This document shows, piece after piece, positions 1 to 5,794 of a DNA stretch of 5,804 nucleotides. The notes beneath the pieces were generated by a model, which was given only the letters and a program-made list of their open reading frames with translations, was not told the DNA's origin and did no database searches. The DNA comes from CAZVXI01 sp964631295 (GTDB taxonomy: Bacteria > Planctomycetota > Phycisphaerae > Phycisphaerales > SM1A02): contig CAZVXI010000192.1 of assembly GCA_964631295.1 (NCBI GenBank), forward strand, positions 1 through 5,804. Reading direction: 5' to 3'. Each line of letters starts with the position of its first letter. Positions within the stretch are counted from its first letter, which is position 1. Position numbers and translations under genes: made by a program.

Positions 1-441
1 AGCGCGGTGGATCGGCGCAACCGCCATCAACGCGATAATCGTCGAGCAGTTCGGATTGGCGATCAGTGCAGGTCCGTCAATCGCATCAAGCACATCGCCA
101 TTGACTTCCGGCACAACCAGTGGCACGCCGGGCGCCATGCGGAACGCGCTCGAGTTGTCGATGACTGTCGTGCCCGCATCCACCGCCTGTTGCGCCAGCG
201 CCCGACTGACATCACCGCTTGCGCAGAAGAACGCAAGGTCGATCCCGGCGAAGTCCGCATCATCGAGGTTTTCGATCATGAGCGAACTGCCTGCATGATC
301 CACGCTCGTCCCTGCAGATCGAGCACTGGCAAACAGCCGAAGATTCCCGCACGGCAGCGAGCGCTCGGCCAACAGGGCGAGCAGTTCTCTGCCCACCACG
401 CCGGTCGCGCCGACGATCGCAATATCGGGTGTCTGCTTCAT
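1..441 (-). CDS. asd: Aspartate-semialdehyde dehydrogenase, N-terminal part (cut by window edge)
   Basis: This enzyme reduces aspartyl-4-phosphate to aspartate-4-semialdehyde with NADPH in the cytoplasm, the branch point to lysine/diaminopimelate, methionine and threonine. Reading the minus strand from ATG at 441 gives 147 codons that run off the left edge. Seen directly: a Rossmann nucleotide-binding motif GATGVVG at residues 11-17, the family stretch LRLFASARSAG at about 34-44, FFCASGDVS at about 71-79, VIDNSSAFRM at about 93-102, VPEVNGD at 110-116, and ANPNCSTI at 128-135. Cys132 in that last motif is the expected catalytic thiol. NPNCSTI is the form found in most bacteria, unlike the GGNCT form of E. 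coli. No strong ribosome site precedes the ATG; an upstream ATG (453) is out of frame and soon hits a stop. The gene lies 87 bases downstream of the membrane-protein gene on the same strand and may be co-transcribed with it. Confidence 0.96.
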   Translation of the reverse strand, partial: MKQTPDIAIVGATGVVGRELLALLAERSLPCGNLRLFASARSAGTSVDHAGSSLMIENLDDADFAGIDLAFFCASGDVSRALAQQAVDAGTTVIDNSSAFRMAPGVPLVVPEVNGDVLDAIDGPALIANPNCSTIIALMAVAPIHRA

Positions 442-528
442 GAACGAGCGATCATTGCGCGCGGGCGCCGCCGATCAAGCGCCGACGCACAGCAAGACTG
501 GCGGTGAACAGTCGGCCTCCACGTCAGA

Positions 529-1266
529 TCACGCCACTTTGCCCGGCTGCAACTGTTCGTGCCGCCACACCTCACGCGGGTTGCACGTGCTCTCAACATC
601 AATCGGCAGTGACAGGTGCAGCATGGCAGGATCGGTCAGTTCGATCTCATCGGACACTTCATGAACACCCGCCTTGAGCGCGCCGCCAACCCAGTCCACC
701 GGGAAACTCCCGCACGAGAGCCCTTCAACACGATCGCGCAGACACACCCCATGCCCGCGCGGGTAACGCACAGCAGCGCACAACTGAACATCAATCACTT
801 CGCCCTGAAGATGCTCGGGGATGGCGATCGGCTGATGAATCACGCCGAAGTCGCCACCATCTGCATGGAATGCAAAGTGGACGTCTGTCGACCCCGGCCG
901 AATGATGATGCTCTCGCGTGGCGGGCGCAGATGCACGATTGTCTCCGACGGCTCGTCAAACCGATTCTGATAGTACAGGCACAGCTCAGCGCGCTTGTTG
1001 TTGACACGCACGATCGGCATAAACGACATACCGTCCACGTCGTAATACACCGCGCCCACAACGTCGGCGAGGTAGTCGGGCATCTTGTCCTCGAACCTGA
1101 ATGCGTAGTAGAGCCACACTGCCAGCGCCACGAACAGCAGTGTCGGGAACCAGCGATGGAAGCCCAGTGCTGCGGTGTCAGCCGGCATGAACAGCCACGC
1201 ATAGAAGGCATAGCCGCCGCTTGCCATGAGCAGAAGTATCATGATGAAGTTGCGCTTTTCGTACAC
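529..1266 (-). CDS. Unrecognised two-helix membrane protein, 245 aa
   Basis: I do not recognise a named family. From the GTG at 1266 the protein has two hydrophobic segments, residues about 7-27 (FIMILLLMASGGYAFYAWLF) and about 39-57 (WFPTLLFVALAVWLYYAF). A soluble region of about 185 residues follows, with alternating hydrophobic positions that suggest beta structure. The N-terminal YEKR and the basic/acidic RFEDK after helix 2 favour a hairpin with both ends in the cytoplasm, so the soluble domain is probably cytoplasmic; this is inference. An in-frame GTG at 1299 would add 11 residues. I prefer 1266 because AGGAGG at 1276-1281 sits 9 bases before it, and that site lies inside the longer reading. 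The gene ends in TGA at 529, 87 bases before asd. Codon use and length look real; function is unknown. Confidence 0.85.
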   Translation of the reverse strand: MYEKRNFIMILLLMASGGYAFYAWLFMPADTAALGFHRWFPTLLFVALAVWLYYAFRFEDKMPDYLADVVGAVYYDVDGMSFMPIVRVNNKRAELCLYYQNRFDEPSETIVHLRPPRESIIIRPGSTDVHFAFHADGGDFGVIHQPIAIPEHLQGEVIDVQLCAAVRYPRGHGVCLRDRVEGLSCGSFPVDWVGGALKAGVHEVSDEIELTDPAMLHLSLPIDVESTCNPREVWRHEQLQPGKVA

Positions 1267-1275
1267 GGCCGGAGT

Positions 1276-1281
1276 CCTCCT
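1276..1281 (-). promoter_or_regulatory. Ribosome binding site that sets the start at 1266
   Basis: On the minus strand positions 1281 to 1276 read AGGAGG, a full match to the anti-Shine-Dalgarno core. It lies 9 bases before GTG at 1266. It would be inside the coding sequence if the longer start at 1299 were used, so it argues for the shorter protein. Confidence 0.75.
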
Positions 1282-1392
1282 CGTCGATCGCCGAAGCACC
1301 GGTGATCACAGGGAAATCCCCACAGTGTTTGAGGACGCAGCACGTTGCCCTTCACCGGGCGTACAGCGGCCGCATCCATCCATCCGTCCCTG

Positions 1393-1430
1393 CGATCATC
1401 GCTGCACGTCATACCTCGCCGCGATGATCG
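1393..1430. repeat. 10-bp perfect inverted repeat upstream of pdxH
   Basis: CGATCATCGC at 1393-1402 is the exact reverse complement of GCGATGATCG at 1421-1430, with an 18-base spacer. It lies just upstream of the candidate -10 of pdxH, where a -35 element or an operator would be expected. It could be a regulator site serving one or both divergent genes. GATC-containing words are very common in this DNA, so chance is a real alternative. Confidence 0.4.
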
Positions 1431-1444
1431 TTGCGGCATAAGCG

Positions 1445-1450
1445 TATAGT
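1445..1450 (+). promoter_or_regulatory. Candidate -10 box for pdxH
   Basis: TATAGT matches the sigma-70 -10 consensus at five of six positions and lies 62 bases before the pdxH start in an otherwise GC-rich spacer. No good -35 is found at 16-18 bases; TTGCGG at 1431-1436 is too close. Weak support on its own. Confidence 0.3.
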
Positions 1451-1512
1451 ATCGGCCCGGGCCGACGCGCGCCAACAAAGTTTCGTGTTTTGGCAGGGCA
1501 GGAGCACACGCG

Positions 1513-2115
1513 ATGGACTTCGAGAATCCGCCAGCCGACCCCTTCGCAGAGTTCCAGCGGTGGTTCGATGATGCTGCAGAGCGCTGCGAGTTGCTCAACC
1601 CCAACGCCTGCACGCTCGCGACCGTCCGTGCCGACGGATCGGCTGCTGCCCGGGTTGTGCTCCTCAAGGATTTCGACGAGCGCGGCGCGGTCTTCTACAC
1701 CAACTACACCAGCGACAAAGCACTGCAACTGGAGGCCAACCCGCATCCTGCGCTGCTGTTCTACTGGGATGCACTGATCAAGCAGGTGCGGATCGAAGGA
1801 ACCGTTGCGCGCGTCAGCGAGGCCGAGTCAGATGCGTACTTCGCGTCCCGTCCGCGCGACAGTAAAATCGGCGCATGGGCGAGCGATCAGTCCCGGCCGC
1901 TTGATGCTCGCGCCACACTCGACGAGCGCGTTGCTGCGTTCGATGCGCAGTATCCCGGCGATGATGTGCCCAGGCCGCCGCACTGGGGCGGGTATCGCCT
2001 CGTGCCCGATCGATTCGAGTTCTGGGAGGGGCAGGTCTTTCGTCTGCACGATCGCATCGTCTACACACGCTCAGCCGGGGGCCAATCATGGACCACACAA
2101 CTGTTGTACCCATGA
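1513..2115 (+). CDS. pdxH: Pyridoxamine/pyridoxine 5'-phosphate oxidase PdxH
   Basis: PdxH is a cytoplasmic FMN-dependent homodimer that oxidises pyridoxine or pyridoxamine 5'-phosphate to pyridoxal 5'-phosphate, the last step of vitamin B6 synthesis and its salvage. The 200-residue product is close to the usual 200-220. Diagnostic stretches are visible in order: RVVLLKDFDERG (47-58, FMN site), FYTNYTSDKA (61-70), ALLFYW (80-85), QVRIEG (91-96), YFASRPRDSKIGAWASDQS (109-127, with the Tyr, Arg and Ser that hold the substrate phosphate), PHWGGYRL (156-163), and EFWEGQVFRLHDR (169-181). The Arg and His of RLHDR (177, 179) are the known substrate-contacting pair. One small departure is Glu172, where many homologues have Gln (EFWQG). 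The ATG is preceded by AGGAG at 1500-1504, 8 bases away. It is probably a single-gene unit, since 176 bases separate it from the next gene. Confidence 0.97.
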   Translation: MDFENPPADPFAEFQRWFDDAAERCELLNPNACTLATVRADGSAAARVVLLKDFDERGAVFYTNYTSDKALQLEANPHPALLFYWDALIKQVRIEGTVARVSEAESDAYFASRPRDSKIGAWASDQSRPLDARATLDERVAAFDAQYPGDDVPRPPHWGGYRLVPDRFEFWEGQVFRLHDRIVYTRSAGGQSWTTQLLYP

Positions 2116-2291
2116 AGGCCGCCTTCTCTCGATGATCGGCCGGGCCGGGTCTGGCCTGACCATGGCCATCCAACGCATCCGCTCGCAGATTTGTTCGGAA
2201 GGATTTCCCTCGTCGTGTGTCTCACCCTGCGAGCGGTACAATGCGGTCACGTCAACGCTGGTTTGCCAACCGCACGCAAGGGAGTTTCCAC
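2116..2291 (+). other. Spacer between pdxH and the lipoprotein cluster
   Basis: These 176 bases contain GGCC-rich short palindromes at 2137-2168 (for example TGGCC/GGCCA arms at 2152-2156 and 2164-2168) but no stem followed by a T run, so I cannot call a terminator. The right half holds a candidate -10 (2237-2242) and the ribosome site of the first lipoprotein gene. The open frame that extends upstream to a GTG at 2217 lacks a ribosome site and would bury the signal peptide. Confidence 0.5.
2237..2242 (+). promoter_or_regulatory. Candidate -10 box for the lipoprotein cluster
   Basis: TACAAT matches the -10 consensus at five of six positions and lies 50 bases before the GTG start at 2292, a typical leader length. 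No convincing -35 is seen 16-19 bases upstream. It is the best placed promoter element for a four-gene transcript. Confidence 0.3.
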
Positions 2292-2921
2292 GTGTTTATT
2301 TCAATGCCTCAACGATTGCTCATGATCACCGCAACCCTCACGGGCATGCTGATGCTGCTGAGCGGCTGCGCGACAAGCCCCGCCAACCGTGGCGCTTCCG
2401 GCGGCCGCATGGACCCCTCCAGCGACTCACCCGCCGAGTACGGCACGCTTGATCTCAAGTCGCAGGACCTCGTGACCGCCACCGACCAGATGTCGCGCGA
2501 CATCGCTCAGCGGCTTGACATCAACAGCCGCGACAATCCGCCGCGCATCTTCGTCGGTGAGATCGAAAACGATACCTCCAGGCCTGAACAGGACTACCAG
2601 GTGTTCTTAAACCGCCTGCGCGCGCAACTGCTTGCTTCCGGCACACGCGAGGGGCTTGACATGCGACGCGAACGATCATTCGTTGAACAACAGCGCAATC
2701 GCGAGTTTGGCGGCAAAGACCCGGACAAGACCGCTGCTGCCTACCGCTCCGAAGCAGAGTACGTCCTCACGTGCATCGTGCAGGACCTGCCCACGCGTGG
2801 CACGAACTACTACTTGCTCGAATATCAACTCGTGCAACTCGTCGACAAAGCAGTCTCCGGCCCGGATGGCGGCCCGGGCGCGATCGTCTGGAGCAACTTC
2901 TACGAAGTCAAGTTCAACTGA
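2292..2921 (+). CDS. LpoB-type lipoprotein (penicillin-binding-protein activator family)
   Basis: The 209-residue product resembles the LpoB family, outer-membrane lipoproteins that reach through the periplasm and, in E. coli, stimulate the peptidoglycan synthase PBP1b. I start at GTG 2292 because AAGGGAG (2278-2284) lies 7 bases before it; the ATG at 2304 is 19 bases away and the GTG at 2217 has no such site. A signal peptide with Arg8 and a hydrophobic core ends in lipobox LSGC, with Cys26 the lipidated residue. A Pro/Ser/Gly-rich linker (about 29-52) follows. Family-like pieces are SQDLVTATDQM (57-67), PRIFVGEIENDTS (84-96), NRLRAQL (107-113), AEYVLTCIVQD (155-165), YYLLEYQLVQLVD (173-185) and the closing IVWSNFYEVKF (198-208). 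It is first in a cluster with a second LpoB-like protein, a COG3014 protein and a YcfL protein. The family call is from motif memory; the partner enzyme is unknown. Confidence 0.85.
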   Translation: MFISMPQRLLMITATLTGMLMLLSGCATSPANRGASGGRMDPSSDSPAEYGTLDLKSQDLVTATDQMSRDIAQRLDINSRDNPPRIFVGEIENDTSRPEQDYQVFLNRLRAQLLASGTREGLDMRRERSFVEQQRNREFGGKDPDKTAAAYRSEAEYVLTCIVQDLPTRGTNYYLLEYQLVQLVDKAVSGPDGGPGAIVWSNFYEVKFN

Positions 2922-2958
2922 TCGCGCGCACCGGTCACTCGATGCAGGTGATGATGCC

Positions 2959-3531
2959 ATGACACGGCGAACACTCATGCCGATGCTCGCGTGCCTGTGT
3001 GTCGCTGCGTCGCTCACCGCGTGTGGCGGCCCGCCCAAGGCGCGCACGACGTTCCTTGGCAGTGTCGACCTCATCGCTATGACCGATCAGATGGCTCAGT
3101 CGTTCACGCAGGATGATGTCATCAACGCCCGCGCGCCGGGCAGCGAGCCGTGGATCATCTCGATCTATCGCATCGTCAACAATACCAACCAGGTAATTCC
3201 CGAACGCGAGAAGTGGCTGTACATCAATCGCCTGCGCGCCATGCTGGACCGATCAGACATCGCGCAGCGCTGCAATATCACATGGATCATTCCGCCTGAA
3301 CGATGGTCGATCATCGCAGCCGAGACTGGCGAGCCCGAGCCGTACGGCCTGCGACTTGATCCCACACATCTGCTCACCGCAGAGTTCAATGCGCTCACAA
3401 ATACATCCGGCAGAGGACGCACCGATACCTACCTGTGCGCGTATGAACTGGTCGACCTCGCCACCGGGCAGATTATCTGGCAGGATGCGTGGGAAGTGAA
3501 ACGTGCGATCGCGGGGCGCACATATGACTGA
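2959..3531 (+). CDS. Second, diverged LpoB-like lipoprotein
   Basis: The 190-residue product begins 37 bases after the first LpoB-like gene, with AGGTGAT at 2946-2952 as ribosome site 6 bases before the ATG. The signal peptide ends in lipobox LTAC, giving lipidated Cys22. Its N-terminus, TRRTLM, loosely resembles a twin-arginine signal, but a standard Sec lipoprotein signal is the simpler reading. It shares a scaffold with its upstream neighbour: VDLIAMTDQM (36-45) against QDLVTATDQM, VNNTN (73-77) against ENDTS, INRLRAML (89-96) against LNRLRAQL, and YELVDLATGQIIWQDAWEVK (162-181) against the IVWSNFYEVK ending. This end is closer to typical LpoB (LVDLxTGxIxW) than that of gene one. The spacing between blocks differs, so this is a tandem paralogue and not a copy. 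It probably shares the periplasmic location; activity is unknown. It overlaps the next gene by 8 bases. Confidence 0.82.
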   Translation: MTRRTLMPMLACLCVAASLTACGGPPKARTTFLGSVDLIAMTDQMAQSFTQDDVINARAPGSEPWIISIYRIVNNTNQVIPEREKWLYINRLRAMLDRSDIAQRCNITWIIPPERWSIIAAETGEPEPYGLRLDPTHLLTAEFNALTNTSGRGRTDTYLCAYELVDLATGQIIWQDAWEVKRAIAGRTYD

Positions 3532-5293
3532 TCGCGCGGTGCATATCGCACGTGCCTTCCTCCGATCCCTCAGGTCGAAGATTCGCCGTGGCGATGAGAG
3601 GGTGAGCGTGATCGCCTTGCTCGCGGTGCTCTGCACGTTTCTCATCGGATGCGAATCTGCCCCGAAGAACACGACCGCCATCCGCGCATACTACACCTAC
3701 GACATGCCCGCTGCACGCGAAGCACTGCGCGGCGATGCGTACCTGAACAACGATGAACAGACAATTCTCGACAACAGCCGCCTCGGACTCGCCGCTCTCG
3801 CGGATGGCGATACAGCAGAAGCCGAGCGCGCGTTCATGACTGTGTTCGAACTGCTGTCGACGGCGGGGCTCAATGAGGATCGCACCGTGGCGGCAGTGTT
3901 CACGCATGAGGGTGTGCGCATCTGGAAGGGTGAACCATTCGAGCAGGCGCTCATGTATCACTGGATTGCCACGCTGTACGCAGTTGAGCAGGACTGGGAG
4001 AACATGCGCGCTGCTGCAGCGAATGCGCTGTTTCGGCTGACGGATTTCGGCGAAGATCAGACCGACCGTGCCGTACTCCGAAAGGCCGCGAACAATGAAG
4101 ATTATCTCGAAGATGGCTACACCGCTGTCGATACCAACTTCGCGCTTGGTTTTCTCATGCAGGCGATCGGCACGAAGCTTTCCGGCGCTGCAGGGGCGGA
4201 TGACCGATTCGATGCAGCGATGGAGATCAACCCCGATCTTGTGCCAATCGTCGGCCCGCTGCGCGATGGCGGATGCAACACGATTCTGATTGTTGACTAC
4301 GGCAAGGGGCCGACGAAGATCGCGCACGGGCCGGATGATGCGCTCTCGAAGTTTGTCGCGCAGGAAGACGCAGTGGCGATGCTGCGCGTTGAAGCTGCGA
4401 CCGGCAATACGCATGCAGCTTTTCCGCTTGTGTGCGATGTCAATGCCATGGCCCGCGACATGCGATGGAACAGCATGGAAGATGTGCGCGTCGCCAAGAG
4501 TATCATCGGCACGGGCATGGTCGTCGGCGGTGCGATCGCGACGGATGTCTCGTTGCGCAACGACTCGCCGGAAGGCGCGCTCATCGGCCTCGCCGTCCTC
4601 GGCGCGGGGCTGCTGACAAAGTCCGGCGCGCAGGCTGATGTACGCTACAACGAGTTTGCGCCAAGCAGCGTGTATATCGCGCCAATCATGGCCCAGCCGG
4701 GCGAGGCACTCATCGTGCAGGTTGAAAGTGATGCCGGCTCGCGCATCGTGCTTGATGAGTTTCAGCCGGGAACGGTCGACAATCCACGTGTTGTCTACCT
4801 CAGACTGCATGGCATCGACTCACCCGACCCCGCATGGCTCACCGACGCGCGCATTGAGTACGGCAACGATCACACCGGCGTGCGGCTCGGCGATTATCCG
4901 TGGATTCTCGGCGGGCGCGATGTCTCCACACTCACGCGCGATGTCCTCGCTGCGTATCAGGCAAGCGGCTATCTCACGGGATTCACCATCAACGATCTGC
5001 TCGAATTGTATCAAGCAGAGGGCATCATCATCGGCTCGGGGATGCAAGTGCGCACGGATGTGCCACGCAACCCATCGTACCGCCACATTCTCGAAGGCGG
5101 CGTCGGGCTTTTTACCCCCGAGCCGGATTCGATCGGCTACAAGCGCCTTATGTACAAAGTCCACCCGCCGTACCGCCCGAAATCGGAGCGTGTGCGGAAT
5201 CTCGCGGAGCAGATCCGTGTCGAACACACGAGCGGGCCAGCACCAACTTCTGTAACATTATCACCATCCATTCGAAGAGGACCATCATCATGA
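3524..5293 (+). CDS. COG3014-type lipoprotein with extra C-terminal region
   Basis: The family has no defined reaction. It is found beside ycfL and lpoB in gammaproteobacteria and is thought to be a periplasmic lipoprotein with helical TPR-like repeats. From ATG 3524 the product has 589 residues. A long basic N-region leads to a hydrophobic core and lipobox LIGC (Cys43). Helical repeats cover about 50-175, including WKGEPFEQALMYHWIATLYA (134-153), close to the family's EGEPFER...LGLNYL pattern. ILIVDYGKGPTKIA (254-267) matches its G-x-GP-K segment. Two Gly-rich hydrophobic stretches follow (327-343, 352-365), then ADVRYNEFAPSSVYIAP (372-388). About 150 residues beyond 435 look additional to the usual family length of roughly 450. 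The start overlaps the previous stop by 8 bases, suggesting coupling. GTG at 3602 or 3608, near GAGAGG at 3596-3601, would give a shorter signal peptide lacking basic residues, so I keep 3524. Confidence 0.8.
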   Translation: MTDRAVHIARAFLRSLRSKIRRGDERVSVIALLAVLCTFLIGCESAPKNTTAIRAYYTYDMPAAREALRGDAYLNNDEQTILDNSRLGLAALADGDTAEAERAFMTVFELLSTAGLNEDRTVAAVFTHEGVRIWKGEPFEQALMYHWIATLYAVEQDWENMRAAAANALFRLTDFGEDQTDRAVLRKAANNEDYLEDGYTAVDTNFALGFLMQAIGTKLSGAAGADDRFDAAMEINPDLVPIVGPLRDGGCNTILIVDYGKGPTKIAHGPDDALSKFVAQEDAVAMLRVEAATGNTHAAFPLVCDVNAMARDMRWNSMEDVRVAKSIIGTGMVVGGAIATDVSLRNDSPEGALIGLAVLGAGLLTKSGAQADVRYNEFAPSSVYIAPIMAQPGEALIVQVESDAGSRIVLDEFQPGTVDNPRVVYLRLHGIDSPDPAWLTDARIEYGNDHTGVRLGDYPWILGGRDVSTLTRDVLAAYQASGYLTGFTINDLLELYQAEGIIIGSGMQVRTDVPRNPSYRHILEGGVGLFTPEPDSIGYKRLMYKVHPPYRPKSERVRNLAEQIRVEHTSGPAPTSVTLSPSIRRGPSS

Positions 5294-5715
5294 ATCGTTA
5301 TCCCGTATTGTTACTTGCTGCATTTGTTATCAGCGCGCTGGTTGTATTCGGCGGATGCCAGGCTGATACATCGCCTCCGATGGCGCAGGGCGATTTCTAT
5401 CCTGCGCCGATGAATGATCCGCAGATCAGTGTGCTTGGTGAAGATCTGCGATCGATCATCGTCTTCCAGAATGCCAGCATCGTGCGCGATGGCGAACGGC
5501 CGATGGTCGTGCAGACCCCTGTGCGCAACCTGGCAGAACGGCACTATCTCATCGAATATCGTTACATGTTCTACGATGATCGCGGGATCGAGCAGTCGCC
5601 CGCCATGCCATGGACGTTCGCTGCGATGGACCCGAAGCAGATCGTCCGCCTGAGCGGCAGCGCGATGAGCACGGATGCGAAGACCTATCGCCTGGAAGTC
5701 CGCTGGTCGCGATGA
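5290..5715 (+). CDS. YcfL (DUF1425)-type lipoprotein
   Basis: The 141-residue product matches the YcfL/DUF1425 family, small periplasmic lipoproteins of unknown activity with a beta-sandwich-like core, encoded next to lpoB in enterobacteria. The signal peptide (MNRYPVLLLAAF onward) ends at Cys23; its lipobox FGGC is atypical because Phe replaces the usual Leu/Val at -3. After a Pro-rich linker (27-42) come the family features: VQTPVRN (74-80), YLIEYRYMFYDDRGIE (86-101), PWTFAAMDPKQIVRLSGSA (107-125) and YRLEVRW (133-139). These correspond to the family's conserved N-x-x-x...YRFxWYDxxGxE...W and closing strand. AAGAGGA at 5275-5281 lies 8 bases before the ATG, which overlaps the previous stop as ATGA, so it is tightly coupled to the COG3014 gene. 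It ends the cluster; a palindromic region follows. The family call is firm on motifs, function is unknown. Confidence 0.85.
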   Translation: MNRYPVLLLAAFVISALVVFGGCQADTSPPMAQGDFYPAPMNDPQISVLGEDLRSIIVFQNASIVRDGERPMVVQTPVRNLAERHYLIEYRYMFYDDRGIEQSPAMPWTFAAMDPKQIVRLSGSAMSTDAKTYRLEVRWSR

Positions 5716-5721
5716 TCCTCT

Positions 5722-5734
5722 GCCCCGAAGGGGC
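5722..5734. repeat. Small GC hairpin after the last lipoprotein gene
   Basis: GCCCC-GAA-GGGGC forms a 5-bp stem with a three-base loop 6 bases after the stop codon. Its right arm also belongs to the palindrome GGGGCGCCCC (5730-5739), so alternative folds compete. It may help end transcription or protect the 3' end, but there is no T run, so I do not call an intrinsic terminator. Confidence 0.45.
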
Positions 5735-5741
5735 GCCCCCG

Positions 5742-5794
5742 GAATGTAGCCACGGGTTGCGGCCGCTGGCGCGACCTGACCCGTGGCTACATTC
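5742..5794. repeat. Perfect 16-bp inverted repeat (REP-like palindromic element)
   Basis: GAATGTAGCCACGGGT at 5742-5757 is exactly the reverse complement of 5779-5794, with a 21-base loop. Inside, GGTTGCG (5755-5761) can instead pair with CGCGACC (5770-5776) with one G-U pair, giving a longer bulged stem. Outside, AGGGGC (5729-5734) and GCCCCT (5799-5804) form further inverted arms that reach the window edge, so the element is probably incomplete here. Its length and perfect symmetry fit an interspersed palindromic repeat or a bidirectional structured terminator. No T run follows, which favours the repeat reading. No second copy exists in this window. Confidence 0.75.

Larger units (their letters stand above)
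1267..1512. other. Divergent intergenic spacer
   Basis: These 246 bases separate the minus-strand membrane protein from pdxH and should hold both promoters. I see the AGGAGG site, a 10-bp inverted repeat (1393-1402/1421-1430), a candidate -10 for pdxH at 1445-1450 and the pdxH ribosome site at 1500-1504. I found no convincing promoter for the leftward gene and no credible small gene. Confidence 0.6.

Noticed and set aside
616..1305. Long plus-strand open frame of 229 codons opposite the membrane-protein gene
   Set aside because: It is a shadow of the minus-strand gene: His/Arg/Cys-rich with no domain pattern, while the opposite strand has clean membrane helices and a perfect ribosome site.
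2137..2168. GGCC-rich palindromes after pdxH as a terminator
   Set aside because: The stems are only 4-5 bp, mutually overlapping, and no T run follows.
2217..2291. N-terminal extension of the first lipoprotein to GTG 2217
   Set aside because: It has no ribosome site, covers the candidate -10 box, and would place 25 extra polar residues before a normal lipoprotein signal peptide.
2632..2958. Upstream extension of the second LpoB-like frame into the first gene
   Set aside because: The extension overlaps the first LpoB-like gene in another frame and is low-complexity Ser/Arg/Thr; the ATG at 2959 has a good ribosome site and opens a proper lipoprotein signal peptide.
3473..4810. 445-codon minus-strand open frame opposite the COG3014 gene
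   Set aside because: Its composition is Arg/His/Cys-rich and without recognisable motifs. The plus-strand frame has a lipobox, family motifs and coupled neighbours, so this is a high-GC antisense artefact.
5759..5766. GCGGCCGC octamer, seen also near 1367 and 2400, as a dispersed signal
   Set aside because: Three copies in GC-rich DNA lie in unrelated contexts (spacer, coding, loop) with no shared flanks; likely chance.
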